Assembly: GCF_902167145.1 (NCBI RefSeq)
Contig: NC_050099.1
Coordinates: forward strand, 246,710,588 to 246,774,587
Length of the DNA: 64,000 nucleotides
Reading direction: 5' to 3'
DNA from: Zea mays
Taxonomy: Eukaryota; Streptophyta; Magnoliopsida; Poales; Poaceae
Shown: piece by piece, positions 24,926 through 37,988 of the stretch
Numbering within the stretch: position 1 is the stretch's first letter
Layout: each line of letters begins with the position of its first letter
Position numbers and translations under genes: made by a program
Notes under the pieces: generated by a model
Database searches by the model: none
What the model was told of the DNA's origin: nothing
What the model saw: only the letters and a program-made list of their open reading frames with translations

Positions 24926-26586
24926 TGTCGGCGTTTCGAGACCGGGGGGTCCCTGGACCGACGAGTAAATTGTCGCCGCGTGCCCCAGCCCAGATGGGTC
25001 GACGCGAGACGGAGCGCGAAGGGGGGAGACGAGCGTGAGAGGTGGAAATCCCGCGGCCTTCGTGTTTGTCCCGCGCCCAGGTCGGGTGCGCTTGCAGTAG
25101 GGGGTTACAAGCGTCCACGCGGGAGGGAGCGAGCGGCCTCACGCGAGCGCCTGTCCCGTCCTTTCCCCGCGCGGCCAACCCTCTGTAAGAGGGCACTGGT
25201 CCTTCCTTTTATAGGCGCAAGGAGAGGATCCAGGTGTACAATGGGGGGTGTAGCAGTGTGCTAACGTGTCTAGCGGAGGAGAGCTAGCGCCCTAAGTACA
25301 TGCCATTGTGGCAGCCAGAGAGGTTTTGGCACCCGATTCGTGTGATGTCGTGGCCGTCGGAGGAGCGCTGGAGCCTGGCGGAAGGACAGCTGTCGGGGCT
25401 GTCGAGTCCTTGCTGACGTCCTCTTGCTTCCGTAAGGGGGCTGAGAGCCACCGTCGTCATGGAGCGTGCGGGGCGCCATCATTACTTGTCTGGCGGAGCG
25501 AGCCAGATGGGACGCCGGTCTTGTTCCTCATAGCCTGAGTCAGCTTGGGGTAGGGTAATGATGGCGCCTCCTGTTGACGTGGTCGGTCCGTGCCCTGGGT
25601 TGGGCGATGTGGAGGCTCCTCCGAGGTCGAGGTCGAGTCTGTCTTCCGAGGCCGAGGTCGAGTCCGAGCCCCTGGGTCGGGCGAGGCGGAGACCGTCGGC
25701 TGAGGCCAGGGCTGAGTCCAAGCCCTGGGGTCGGGCAAAGCGGAGTTCGTCGTCTTCCGGGTCTGAGCCTGAGTCCGAGCCCTGGGGTCGGGCGAAGCGG
25801 AGTTCGTCGTCTTCCGAGGCTGAGCCCGAGTCCGAGCCCTGGGGTCGGGCGGAGCGGAGTTCGTTGTCTTCAGGGGCTGAGCCCGAGTCCGAGCCCTGGG
25901 GTCGGGCGGAGCGGAGTTCGTCGTCTTCAGGGGCTGAGCCCGAGTCCGAGCCCTGGGGTCGGGCGGAGCGGAGTTCGTCGTCTTCACGGGCTGAGCCCGA
26001 GTCCGAGCCCTGGGGTCGGGCGGAGCGGAGTTCGTCGTCTTCAGGGGCTGAGCCCGAGTCCGAGCCCTGGGGTCGGGCGAAGCGGAGTTTCCTATGGCGC
26101 CTGAGGCCGGGCCTGGCTGCTTGTCAGCCTCACTCGGTCGAGTGGCACAGCAGTCGGAGCGGCGCAGGCGGCGCTGTCCTCTTGTCAGACCGGTCAGTGG
26201 AGCGGCGAAGTGACTACGGTCACTTCGGCTCTGTCGATTGGAGGGCTCGCGTCAGGATAAAGGTGTCAGGCCACCTTTGCATTAAATGCCCCTGCGATTT
26301 GGTCGGTTGGCGTGGCAATTTGGCCAAGGATGCTTCTTGGTGAAGGATGGGCCTCGGGCGAGCCGAAAGTATGTCCGTTGCTGGAGGGGGCCTCGGGCGA
26401 GACGTAGATCTTCCGGGGTCGGCTGCCCTTGCCCGAGGCTGGGCTTGGGCGAGGCGTGATCGAGACCCTCGAATGGACCGATCCTTGACTTAGTTGCACC
26501 CATCAGGCCTTTGCAGCTTTGTGCTGATGGGGGTTCCAGCTGAGAATTAGGAGTCTTGAGGGTACCCCTAATTATGGTCCCCGACA
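24926..26586 (-). mobile_element. Solo gypsy LTR (1661 bp) in element A integrase
   Basis: It is bounded by TGTCGG...CCGACA and perfect 5-bp duplications GGGTT (24921-24925 and 26587-26591). It is homologous to the LTRs of element D (52867-54274, 60716-62056). As D runs on the minus strand, this LTR is also in minus orientation, with its 5' end at 26586 (ccccgaca). It is longer than the D LTRs mainly because of a 57-bp tandem array. A minus-strand TATA box lies near 25208-25214 (tttata on plus). Confidence 0.9.
25732..26090. repeat. 57-bp minisatellite inside the solo gypsy LTR, about six copies
   Basis: A unit containing gagttcgtcgtctt, cgagtccgagccctggggtc and gggcggagcg repeats with a period of 57 bases (starts near 25744, 25801, 25858, 25915, 25972, 26029). 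As 57 is divisible by three, long frames stay open on both strands (for example 19-residue repeats around EPESEPWGRAERSS); they are artefacts. The D LTRs carry only two or three related units. Confidence 0.85.
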
Positions 26587-29079
26587 GGGTTCTTGAGACG
26601 GGCTCAAAACGAGTTCGGCTTAAGGATCAAGAAAATTAGAAGCGACAACGGGACGGAGTTCAAGAACTCTCAAATTGAAGGTTTCCTTGAGGAGGAGGGC
26701 ATCAAGCATGAGTTCTCTTCTCCCTACACGCCACAACAAAATGGTGTAGTGGAGAGGAAGAATCAAACTCTATTGGACATGGCAAGGACCATGCTTGATG
26801 AATACAAGACTTCAGATCGGTTTTGGGCCGAGGCGGTCAACACCGCCTGCTACGCCATCAACCAGTTATATCTACACCGAATCCTCAAGAAGACATCTTA
26901 CGAACTCCTTACCAGTAAAAAGCCCAATGTTTCATATTTTAGAGTCTTCGGTAGCAAATGCTTTATTCTTGTTAAAAGAGGTAGAAAATCTAAATTTGCT
27001 CCTAAGGCAGTAGAAGGCTTTTTACTAGGTTATGATTCAAACACAAGGGCATATAGAGTCTTTAACAAGTCCTCTGGATTAGTTGAAGTCTCTTGTGACA
27101 TTGTGTTTGATGAGACTAACGGCTCTCAAGTAGAGCAAGTTGATCTTGATGAATTAGGTGATGAAGAGGCTCCATGCGTCGCGCTAAGGAACATGTCCAT
27201 TGGGGATGTGTGTCTTAAGGAATCTGAAGAGCCTCCACAAACATAAGATCAACCATCCTCCTCCACGCAAGCATCTCCACCAACTCAAAATGAGGATGAG
27301 GCTCAAGATGATGAAGGAGAAGATCAAGAAGATGAGCCACCTCAAGATGACGGAAATGATCAAGGGGGAGATGCAAATGATCAAGACAAGGAGGATGAAG
27401 AACCAAGACCGCCACACCCAAGAGTCCACCAAGCAATCCAACGAGATCACCCCGTGAACACCATCCTCGGCGATATTCAAAAGGGGGTAACTACTCGATC
27501 TCGGGTTGCTCATTTTTGTGAACATTACTCTTTTGTTTCCTCTATTGAGCCACACAGGATAGAGGAAGCACTTCAAGATTCGGATTGGGTGGTGGCAATG
27601 CAAGAGGAGCTCAACAACTTCACTAGGAATGAGGTATGGCATTTAGTTCCACGTCCTAATCAAAATGTTGTAGGAACCAAGTGGGTCTTCCACAACAAGC
27701 AAGACGAGCATGGTGTGGTGACAAGGAACAAAGCCCAACTTGTGGCCAAGGGATATTCACAAGTCGAAGGTTTGGATTTCGGTGAAACCTATGCACCCGT
27801 AGCTAGGCTAGAATCAATTCGCATTTTACTTGCCTATGCTACTTACCATGGCTTCAAGCTTTACCAAATGGACATGAAGAGTGCCTTCCGCAATGGACCA
27901 ATCAAGGAGGAGGTCTATGTTGAGCAACCTCCCGACTTTGAAGATAGTGAGTACCCTAACCATGTATATAAACTCTCTAAGGCGCTTTATGGGCTCAAGC
28001 AAGCCCCAAGAGCATGGTATGAATGCCTTAGAGATTTCCTTATCACTAATGGTTTCAAAGTCAGAAAGGTCGATCCTACTTTATTCACTAAAACTCTTGA
28101 CAATGATTTGTTTGCATGCCAAATTTATGTTGATGATATTATATTTGGGTCTACTAACGAATCTACATGTGAGGAATTTAGTAGGATCATGACACAGAAA
28201 TTCGAGATGTCAATGATGGGGGAGTTGAAGTACTTCTTAGGATTTCAAGTGAAGCAACTTCAAGAGGGCACCTTCATTAGCCAAACGAAGTACATTCAAG
28301 ACATTCTAAACAAGTTTGGGATGAAGGATGCCAAGCCCATCAAGACACCCATGGGAACCAATGGGCATCTCAACCTCGACACGGGAGGTAAATCCGTAGA
28401 TCAAAAGGTATACCGGTCGATGATAGGCTCTTTACTCTATTTATGTGCATATCGACCGGACATTGTGCTTTCCGTATGCATGTGTGCAAGATTCCAAGCC
28501 GACCTTAAGGAAGCTCACCTTACGGCCGTAAAACGAATCTTGAGATATTTAGTTTATACTCCTAAGTTTGGGCTTTGGTACCCTCGGGGATCCACATTTG
28601 ATTTAATTGGTTATTCGGATACCGATTGGGCGGGGTGTAAAATTAATAGAAAGAGCACATCGGGGACTTGCCAGTTCTTGGGAAGGTCTCTGGTGTCTTG
28701 GGATTCAAAGAAACAAAATTCTGTAGCTATTTCTACCGCCGAAGCTGAGTATATTGCCGCAGGCCATTGTTGCGCACAATTGCTTTGGATGAGGCAAACC
28801 CTTAGGGACTATGGTTACAAATTAACCAAAGTTCCTCTTCTATGTAATAATGAGAGTGCAATCCACATGGCGGATAATCCCGTTGAACATAGCCGCACTA
28901 AACACATAGCCATTCGGTATCATTTCTTAAGTGATCACCAACAAAAGGGAGATATCGAGATTGCATATATTAACACTAAGGAACAATTAGCCGATATCTT
29001 TACCAAGCCACTAGATGAACAAACATTTAACAAACTTAGGCATGAGCTAAATATTCTTGATTCTCGGAATTTCTTTTGA

Positions 29080-29852
29080 TGTTTTGCACACATAGCTCAT
29101 GAATATACCTTTGATCATGTCTCTTTTATATACTATGACTAATGTGTTATCAAGTATATTTTAAACCAAGTCATAGGAATATTGAAAGGGAATTGGAGTC
29201 TTCGGCGAAGACAAAGGCTTCCACTCCACTCCATCAACTCATCCTTCGCCGTCACTCTGAGCCACTCTCCAACTTTGGTATAATCTTCACTCATATTTTG
29301 TTCGCCAAAGGGGGAGAAAGTAGTTATGAAGGGCTTATATTTCACTCAAGTATTTGTTTTTGGCGATTCATGCCAAAGGGGGAGAAAGTATTAGCCCAAA
29401 GCAAAAGGACCGCACCACCACCAATTCAAAATTTTAAAAGAAAAGTTTTTCAAAATGATGATTTTTCAAATTGGTATCTTAAAACCCTCTTGAACACTAA
29501 GAGGAGGATTTTATTAAGGGGGAGTTTTGTTTAAGTCAAAGGAAAAGCATTTGAAACAGGGGGAGAAAAATTCAAATCTTGAAAATGCTTCTCAAAATCT
29601 TATTCATTTACCCTTGACTATTTGCAAAAGGACTTTGAAAAGAATTCACAAAAGAATTTGCAAAAACAAAACATGTAGTGCAAGTGTGGTACAAAATGTT
29701 AAAATAAAGAAACAATCCATGCATATCTTATGAAAATATTTATTGGTTCAATTCTAAGTAACCTTTGCACTTACATTATGCAAGCTAGTTCAATTATGCA
29801 CTTCTATATTTGCTTTGGTTAGTGTTGGCATCAATCACCAAAAGGGGGAGAT
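29080..29852 (+). other. Element A 3' untranslated region with multiple polypurine tracts
   Basis: Tracts of the type aaagggggaga occur repeatedly (near 29308, 29374, 29515, 29559) before the terminal one at 29841-29852, which directly precedes the 3' LTR and primes plus-strand synthesis. Repeated polypurine tracts are a recognised Sirevirus trait. Confidence 0.8.
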
Positions 29853-30459
29853 TGAAAGGGAATTAGGCTTACACCTTTTTCCTAATTAATTTTGGTGGTT
29901 GAATTGCCCAATACAAATAATTGGACTAACTAGTTTGCTCTAGTCTATAAGCTCTACAGGTGCCAAAGGTTCAAATAAAGAGAGCTAAAGACATCCCAAA
30001 AGGCACCCTGGTCTGGCGCACCGGACTGTCCGGTGTGCCACCGGACAGTGTCCGGTGCACCAGGGCACTCGACGCTGAACTCGCTACCTTCGGGAAAATG
30101 GGAGGCCGCTCCGCTATAATTCACCGGACTGTCCGGTGAAGCACCGGACAGTGTCCGGTGTCACACCAGACTGTCCGGTGTGCCAGCGGAGCAACGACTA
30201 CTTCGCGCCAACAGTCGACTGCAACCGCATTCAATGCGCTACAGTGCGCGCCAGAGTCAGAGCACGCGCAGTTGGCGCACCGGACAATCTACAGGACCTG
30301 TCCGGTGCGCCACCGGACAGCCCAGGGGCCCCACCAGTTAGAGCTCCAACGGTCAGAACCCAACGGCCGGCTGACGTGGCTGGCGCACCGGACTGTCCGG
30401 TGCGCCATGCGACAGCAGCCTTCCAACGACCACTATTGGTGGTTGGGGCTATAAATACC
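29853..30459 (+). repeat. Element A 3' LTR, left part
   Basis: Starts TGAAAGGGAATTAGGC right after the polypurine tract and runs through the palindrome cluster to ctataaatacc, where element B is inserted. The last five bases (ATACC, 30455-30459) are the target duplication of B. Confidence 0.9.
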
Positions 30460-31688
30460 TGAGAGCACCTAGAGGGGGGTGAATAGGTGATCCTGTAAAA
30501 ACTTGAAACTTAATGCCAAAAACTTGATTAGGTGTTAGAGCAATAAAGCCAAGTGGCTAGAGAGGAGTCCTTGCGAAACACAATGACTACAAAAGATCAA
30601 CACAGAGAGGCACAATGATTTATCCCGTGGTTCGGCCAAGTCCAACACTTGCCTACTCCACGTTGTGGCGTCCCAACGGACGAGGGTTGCACTCAACCCC
30701 TTTCAAGCGGTCCAAAGACCAACCTGAATACCACGGTATTTCTCTTCCTTTTACTATATCCCGTTTGCGAGGAATCTCCACAACTTGGAGTCTCTCGCCC
30801 TTACAAAAGATGATCACAAATGAGCACGGAAGTAAGGATGGGATGAGCAACACACACAAGTCCACAGCAATACGCACACACACGGCCAAGACTTGAGCTC
30901 AAATGAATATCTCAAGTTCTCACTAGAACGGAGCTCAAATCACTAAGAATGTCAAACGAGTGCGCAAGAACGAAGTGTGAATGATCAAGAATGCTCAAAG
31001 TGTGCTTGGTGTCTTCCTCCATGCGCCTAGGGGTCCCTTTTATAGCCCCAAGGCAGCTAGGAGCCGTTGAGAGCATTCCAGGAAGGCAATTCTTGTCTTC
31101 TGTCGACTAGCGCACCGGACAGTCCAGTGCACCACCGGACACTGTCCGGTGCGGATTTCTTTCCTGTTTTGGCGCAGCCGACCGTTGGCGATTTGGAGCC
31201 GTTGGCACACCGGACACTGTCCGGTGCACACCGGACAGTCCGGTGCCCCCTTCAGACCGTTGGCCCGGCCACGCGTCACGCGCGGATTGCGCGGCCGACC
31301 GTTGGCTCACCGGACAGTCCGGTGCACACCGGACAGTCCGGTGAATTTTAGCCGTACGCCGCCAACTAATTCCCGAGAGCGGTCTTTTCACCAGAGCCAG
31401 CCTGGCGCACCGGACACTGTCCGGTGCACCACTGGACAGTCCGGTGCACCCAGACCGAGCAGAGTCTTGGCTGCTCGAGCCAAGTCTTTTCTAATTGTCT
31501 TTTCTCTGATTCTAGCACTTAGACAAATATGTTAGTACACAAAAACCAATGTACTAAGTCTAGAATCATACCTTTGTATTGATTTGCACTTTATCCACCC
31601 TTTGGCATATACTCATTCCCTTAATGTGTGTTGGGCACTTAATCACCAAAATCTTATAGAAATGGCCCAAGGGCACATTTCCCTTTCA
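30460..31688 (-). repeat. Element B 3' LTR
   Basis: Pairs with 37989-39240. The TATA box on the minus strand corresponds to plus-strand cttttata near 31037-31044. A cluster of CCGGACAGTCCGGTG palindromes lies at about 31110-31450. The U5-end segment (about 30515-30625) differs strongly from the other LTR while most of the remainder is nearly identical. Confidence 0.9.
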
Positions 31689-32340
31689 ATCTCCCCCTTT
31701 TTGGTGATTTATGCCAACACAACAAAAGCAACTAAAAGAAGTGCAACATCAATGCAAATGAAAACACAAATTTGTTTTGATTCAAATTTGGCATATTTGG
31801 ATCATTCTTTGCCACCACTTGGTTTGTTTTTGCAAATCAAACTCAATTTCGTATCTCTAAGTCAAATTCACTTGTTGAGGCATAGAGAAAGATATTCCAA
31901 GAGAAATTGATCACTGATTCAAAAACTCCCCCTATTTCCCATAATCAAACATTCTCCCCACAAGAGACAAACTTTTGACAAAAAGAGACATTTAGAGTTT
32001 TGACAAATCAAAAGTCCTAACTCTACAATTTTCAAACTTCTCAAGTGGTAGCTGATCCATTTGTTGCTTTGGCCCTTAATTTCTCCCCCTTTGGCATCAA
32101 GCACCAAAACGAAATCATTTTTTGCCCTTAAACCTCATTGTCTCACCAAAATTGTCAATTAAGAGCAAAAGGCAATAAGAGACACGGAGATGAACTTGGA
32201 GTAAGTTACCCTCTTCATCGGAGTGCAGTGGAAGTCTTTCATGGTCCAAGTCCTCCTTTCCCTTTCATTCCACCTTTGAGACTAATTTAAGACACTCAAG
32301 CACATGGTTAGTCCCAAAGAGTCAAGTTGTAGCACATCTC
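31689..32340 (-). other. Element B 3' untranslated region with repeated polypurine tracts
   Basis: On the plus strand tctcccccttttt directly follows the LTR at about 31690, and further actccccc/tctccccc tracts occur near 31925, 31955, 32082 and 32338. They are the complement of the repeated polypurine tracts typical of Sireviruses. No gene is seen. Confidence 0.75.
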
Positions 32341-32343
32341 CCC

Positions 32344-35300
32344 CTAAATATGTGCATCACTTGCAAATGGACTTGTGAGGTCCGGGAAGTGCTTTGTACA
32401 ACTTGAGCACCATAGATAAACAACAAAATGCATAAAGAACATGATCAAGGCATAAAACACATGTATGCTATAAATCAATCCAAGTTCACTACGCAGCCTG
32501 CAAAAGGTCTTCTCATCTAGAGGCTTGGTAAAGATATCGGCTAGCTGGTTCTCGGTGCTAATATAAAACACTTCGATATCTCCCTTTTGCTGGTGGTCTC
32601 TCAAAAAGTGATGCCAGATGTCTATGTGCTTTGTGCGGCTGTGTTCAACAGGATTATCCGCCATGCGGATAGCACTCTCATTATCACATTGGAGTGGGAC
32701 TTTGCTCAGATTGTAGCCAAAGTCCTGGAGGGTTTGCCTCATCCAAAGTAGTTGCGCGCAACACTGTCCTGCGGCAACATACTCGACCTCAGCGGTGGAT
32801 AGGGAAACAGAAGTTTGTTTCTTAGAACTCCAAGACACCAAGGACCTTCCTAAGAATTGGCACATCCCTGATGTACTCTTCCTATCAACCTTACATCCAG
32901 CATAATCAGAGTCTGAATATCCAATTAAGTCAAAGGTAGACCCCTTTGGATACCAGATCCCGAAGCAAGGCGTAGCAACTAAATATCTAAGAATTCGCTT
33001 CACAGCCACTAAGTGACATTCCCTTGGACCGGATTGAAATCTAGCACACATGCATACACTAAGCATAATATCCGGTCTACTAGCACATAAGTAAAGTAAG
33101 GAACCTATCATAGACCGGTATGCTTTTTGATCAACGGACTTACCTCCTTTGTTGAGGTCGACGTGTCCGTCAGTTCCCATTGGAGTCTTTGCTGGCTTGG
33201 CGTCCTTCATCCCAAACCGCTTGATCAAGTCTTGCGTGTACTTCATTTGGGAGATGAAAGTGCCATCCTTGAGTTGCTTCACTTGGAACCCAAGGAAGTA
33301 GTTCAACTCGCCCATCATCGACATTTCAAACTTTTGAGTCATCACCCTGCTAAACTCTTCACAAGACTTTTGGTTAGTAGAACCAAATATTATGTCATCG
33401 ACATAAATTTGGCACACAAATAAGTCACCATCACAAGTCTTAGTGAATAAAGTTGGATCGGCTTTCCCAACGTTGAAAGCATTAGCAATTAAAAAGTCTC
33501 TAAGGCATTCATACCATGCTCTTGGGGTTTGCTTAAGTCCATAGAGCACCTTAGAGAGCTTACACACGTAGTTGGGGTACCGTTCATCCTAAAATCCAGG
33601 GGGTTGCTCTACGTACACCTCCTCCTTGATTGGCCCGTTGAGGAAAGCGCTCTTCACGTCCATTTGGAACAACCTTTTTCCACAAGTCTAGCCTTGTTCT
33701 TTGTCACCACTCCGTGCTCATCTTGTTTGTTGCGGAACACCCACTTGGTTCCCACAACGTTTTGCTTGGGACGTGGCACCAGTGTCCAAACTTCATTTCT
33801 CTTGAAATTGTTGAGCTCCTCCTGCATGGCCAACACCCAGTCCGGATCTAGCAAGGCCTCTTCTACCCTGAAAGGCTCAATAGAAGAGACAAAAGAGTAA
33901 TGCTCACAAAAATTAACTAAACTAGAGCGAGTAGTTACTCCCTTGCTAATATCACCCAGTATCTGATCGACGAGATGATTCCTTTGAATCATCGCTCGAA
34001 CTTGAGTCGGAGGGGCTTGAGGTGCTTCTTCCTCCATAGCATGATCATCTTGTGCTCCCCCTTGATCACACGCCTCTTCTTGATGAACCTGTTCATTGTC
34101 TTGAGTTGGGGGTTGCACCATTGTTGAGGAAGAAGGTTGATCTTGCTCTTGGTGTTCCTGTGGTCACACATCTCCAATCGCCATGGTGCATATTGCGGCC
34201 GTTGGAACGTCTTCTTCATCTACATCATCAAGATCAACAACTTGCTCTCTTGGAGAGCCATTAGTCTCATCAAATACAACGTCGCTAGAGACTTCAACCA
34301 AACCCGATGATTTGTTGAAGACCCTATACGCCTTTGTATTTGAGTCATAACCTAACAAAAACCCTTCTACTGCTTTGGGAGCAAATTTAGAATTCCTACC
34401 TTTCTTCACTAGAATGTAGCATTTACTCCCAAATACACGAAAGTATGAAACATTGGGTTTGTTACCGGTTAGACGCTCATACGAAGTCTTCTTGAGGAGG
34501 CGATGAAGGTAGACCCGGTTTATGGCGTGGCAAGCCGTGTTCACGGCTTCCGACCAAAACCTCTCGGGCGTCTTGAACTCTCCAAACACCGTCCTTGCCA
34601 TGTCGATGAGCGTCCTGTTCTTCCTCTCTACTACACCGTTTTGCTGTGGTATGTAGGGAGCGGAGAACTCGTGCTTGATTCCTTCCTCCTCAAGGTACTC
34701 CTCCACTTGAAGGTTCTTGAACTCGGACCCGTTGTCGCTCCTTATCTTCTTCACCTTGAGCTCAAATTCATTTTGAGCTCTCCTTAGAAAGCGCTTGAGG
34801 GTCCCTTGGGTTTCAGATTTATCCTGCAAAAAGAATACCCAAGTGAAGCGGGAAAAATCATCAACAATTACTAAACCATACTTACTTCCCCCGATGCTAA
34901 GGTAGGCGACGGGTCCGAAGAGGTCCATATGTAGCAGCTCCAGGGGTCTTGATGTGGTCATCACGTTCTTGTTGTGATGAGCATTTCCCACTTGTTTACC
35001 TGCTTGACAAGCTGCACAAGGTCTATCTTTTTCGAAAGACACATTTGTTAGACCTACACATGTTCACCCTTTAGAAGTTTGTGAAGGTTCTTCATCCCCA
35101 CATGTGCTAAACGGTGATGCCACAGCCAACCCATGCTAGTCTTTACAATTAAGCATGCATCTAGACCGACCTCCTCTTTTGCAAAATCAACTAAATAAAG
35201 TTTGCCGTCTAGTACACCCTTAAAAGCTAATGAACCATCACCCCTTCTAAAGACCGACACATCTACATTCGTGAATAAGCAATTATATCCCATATTACAA

Positions 35301-35552
35301 AGTTGACTAACAGACAACAAGTTATATCCGAGCGATTCTACTAAAAACACATTAGAAATGGAATGCTCGGATGAAATTGCTATTTTTCCTAGTCCTTTAA
35401 CCTTGCCTTGGTTCCCATCACCGAATATGATTGAATCTTGGGAATCTTTGTTCTTGACGTAGGAGGTGAACATCTTCTTCTCCCCTGTCATGTGGTTTGT
35501 GCATCCGCTGTCGATAATCCAGCTTGAGCCCCCGGATGCATAAACCTGCAAG
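32344..35552 (-). pseudogene. Element B pol: integrase, reverse transcriptase, RNase H; broken
   Basis: Blocks in minus order: 35552-35054 (WIIDSGCTNHMTG protease-like region and HRLAHVGMKNLHKLL pre-integrase motif), 35042-34164 (integrase DLFGPV, RSDNGSEF, VVERKNR), 34121-33654 (linker and start of reverse transcriptase), 33567-32344 (YVDDIIFG, RNase H YSDSDYAGC). Breaks: one base lost at about 35052 just after KLLKGEH; TGA at about 34164; a deletion of roughly 110 bases near 33685 removing part of the reverse transcriptase; TAG at about 33590. The order IN-RT-RH identifies copia. The gene would mediate reverse transcription and integration if intact. Confidence 0.88.
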
Positions 35553-35557
35553 GCAAT

Positions 35558-37938
35558 TTAGGCTTGGGTCTTAGGTACCCAACTTTTGTTGGGTCCTACA
35601 AGGTTAGTAACAATGGTCTTAGGGACCCAAATGCAAGTTTTATCTCCCTTGCATTTTGCCCCTAATTTCCTAGCAATCACCTTCTTATCCTTTCTACAAA
35701 TTTCAAAGGAAGCATTGCAAGCATGATAAATTGTAGAAGGTTCATTAACTATTTTCCTAGGAACATGAGCAACATTTCTCCTAGGCATATGATGGATGAC
35801 ATTTTTCCTAAGCATATCTCTACCATGCACATAGGAAGAACTTGAAACAAACATTGCATTTGAATCATAAGCATTACAACTCCTATCATGATGAACATTT
35901 CTAGAGAATTTTCTATCATAAATAATTGCATGATTCTTTTGAGCACTATTAGCCATAGGGGCCTTCCCTTTCTCCTTGGCGGGAATGGGAGCCTTATGAC
36001 TTGTTAAGTTCTTGGCTTCTCTCTTAAAGCCAAGCCCATCCTTAATTGAGGGGTGTCTACCAATCGTGTAGGCATCCCTTGCAAATTTTAATTTATCGAA
36101 TTCACTTTTGCTAGTCTTAAGTTGAGCATTAAGACTAGTCACTTCATCATTTAATTTAGAAATGGCAGCTAGGTGTTCACTACAAGCATCAACATTAAAA
36201 TCCTTACACCTATTGCAAATCACAACATGTTCTTCACAAGAGGTTGATTTATTAGCTATTTCTAACTTAGCATTCAAATCATCATTGATACTCCTTAAGC
36301 TAGAAATGGATTCATGGCATGTAGACAATTCATATGAAAGCATTTCATTTCTTTTAACTTCTAAAGCAAGAGAATTTTGTGCACTTACAAATTTATCATG
36401 CTCTTCATATAAAAGATCTTCTTGCTTTTCTAAAAGTCTATTCTTGTCATTCAAAGCATCAATCAATTCATTGATCTTATCAATTTTAGTTCTATCTAAT
36501 CTTTTGAATAAACATGCATAGTCTATTTCATCATCACTAGACTCATCATCACTTGAAGAAGCATACGTAATAGTACTTCTAGTATTTACCTTCTTCTCCT
36601 TTGCCATGAGGCATGTGTGATGCTCGTTGGAGAAGAGGGCCGACTTGTTGAAGGCTGAGGCGGCGAGTCCTTCATTGTCGGAGTCGGACGAGGAGCAATC
36701 CGAATCCCACTCCTTTCCAAGGTGTGCCTCGCCCTTTGCCTTTTTGTAGGTCTTCTTCTTTTCCCACTTTCCGCTCTTCCCTTGTTCCTGTTCACTATCA
36801 TTATCGGGACAGTTAGCAATAAAGTGACCAATCTTACCACACTTGAAGCAGGAGCGCTTCCCCTTCGTCTTGCTCTTGTTGGGATGCTCCTTGCGACCTT
36901 TGAGCGCCGTCTTGAAACGCTTGATGATGAGGGTCATTTCTTCCTCGTTAAGTCCGGCCGCCTCAACTTGCGCCACCTTGCTAGGTAGCGCCTCCCTGCT
37001 CCTTGTTGCTTTGAGAGCAACGGTTTGAGGCTTGTGGATTGGGCCATTCAACGCATCATCAACGTATCTTGCCTCCTTGATCATCATCCACCCGCTCACA
37101 AACTTCCTAAGTATTTCTTCGGGCGTCATCTTGATGTGCCTAGGATTCTCATGAATAGAGTTAATAAGATGAGGATCAAGGACGGTGAAGGACCTTAGCA
37201 TAAGTCGGACGACGTCATGGTCCGTCCATCGCGTGCTTCCATAGCTCCTTATTTTGTTGACGAGGGTCTTGAGCCTGTTGTACGTTTGGATTGGCTCTTC
37301 CCCCCTGATCATTGCGAACCTTCCTAGTTCGCCTTCCACCAACTCCATCTTGGTGAGCATGGTGACGTCATTTCCCTCATGCGAGATCTTGAGGGTGTCC
37401 TAGATCTGTTTGGCGTTGTCCAAGCCGCTCACCTTATTGTACTCTTCCCTACACAAGGATGCTAAAAGAACAGTAGTAGCTTGTGCATTTTTATGGATTT
37501 GTTCATTGATAAACATGGAGTTATCGGAACTGTCAAATTGCATCCCATTTTCTACTATCTCCCATATACTTGGATGAAGAGAAAACAAGTGGCTACGCAT
37601 TTTGTGACTCCAAAATCCGTAGTCCTCTCCATCAAAGTGTGGGGGTTTACCAAGTGGAATGGAAAGCAAATGAGCATTTGAATTATGCGGAATACGAGAG
37701 TAATCAAAAGAAAAGTTCGAGTTAACCGTTTTCTTTTTCTCCTTGTATTCATCGTCCTTTTGAGAAGAGGAAGATTCGTCGCTGTCGTAGTAGACAACCT
37801 TCCTGATGCACCTCTTCTTCTTTCCATCTTTCTTCTTTTGACTCTAGCTGGAGTCATTGACTTTGTCGTCCCTTGGCTCATTGAAGATGGAATCCTTCTC
37901 ATTGTCGTTGACCATCATCCCTTTCCCTTAGGATCCAT
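35558..37938 (-). pseudogene. Element B gag, broken
   Basis: The start corresponds to ATG at 37936-37938 (MDPKGKG, as in element F), but a missing base in the first ten codons brings a TGA into frame, and a TAG occurs further on near 37843-37845. The core (MLSIPLGKPPHFDGEDYGFW and KTLVNKIRSYGS) follows, with another TAG at about 37401-37403. One zinc knuckle CFKCGKIGHFIANC is present, then a long Asn/Lys/Leu-rich tail with DNDSEQEQGKS. The frame ends with TAA at 35558-35560, in the same frame as the pol block that follows. Length and layout match element A gag. Confidence 0.85.
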
Positions 37939-37973
37939 CTCTTCGGGGGATTAGTCCCTTTCTTGAAGAGAAC

Positions 37974-37986
37974 GGCTCTGATACCA
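37974..37986 (-). other. Primer binding site of element B
   Basis: Reads TGGTATCAGAGCC on the minus strand, two bases inside the 5' LTR. Complementary to initiator methionine tRNA. Confidence 0.88.
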
Positions 37987-37988
37987 AT

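Larger units (their letters stand above)
24186..29079 (+). pseudogene. Element A pol: integrase, reverse transcriptase, RNase H; interrupted
   Basis: Part 1 (to 24925) carries the gag-pre-integrase motif (HRRLAHVGMKNLHKLLKGEH), a CxxC zinc-binding pair and the first catalytic Asp of integrase (DLFGPI). A 1661-bp solo LTR then intervenes. Part 2 (26592-27246) carries the second Asp (RSDNGTEF) and the Glu (VVERKNQ), and ends at a premature TAA (27244-27246) in the acidic linker. Part 3 (27454-29079) is reverse transcriptase with YVDDIIFG (Tyr codon at 28126) and RNase H (YSDTDWAGC, AEAEYIAAGHC), ending at a natural stop. Order IN-RT-RH identifies Ty1/copia. The polyprotein would copy and integrate element RNA; the insertion and nonsense codon inactivate this copy. 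Confidence 0.9.
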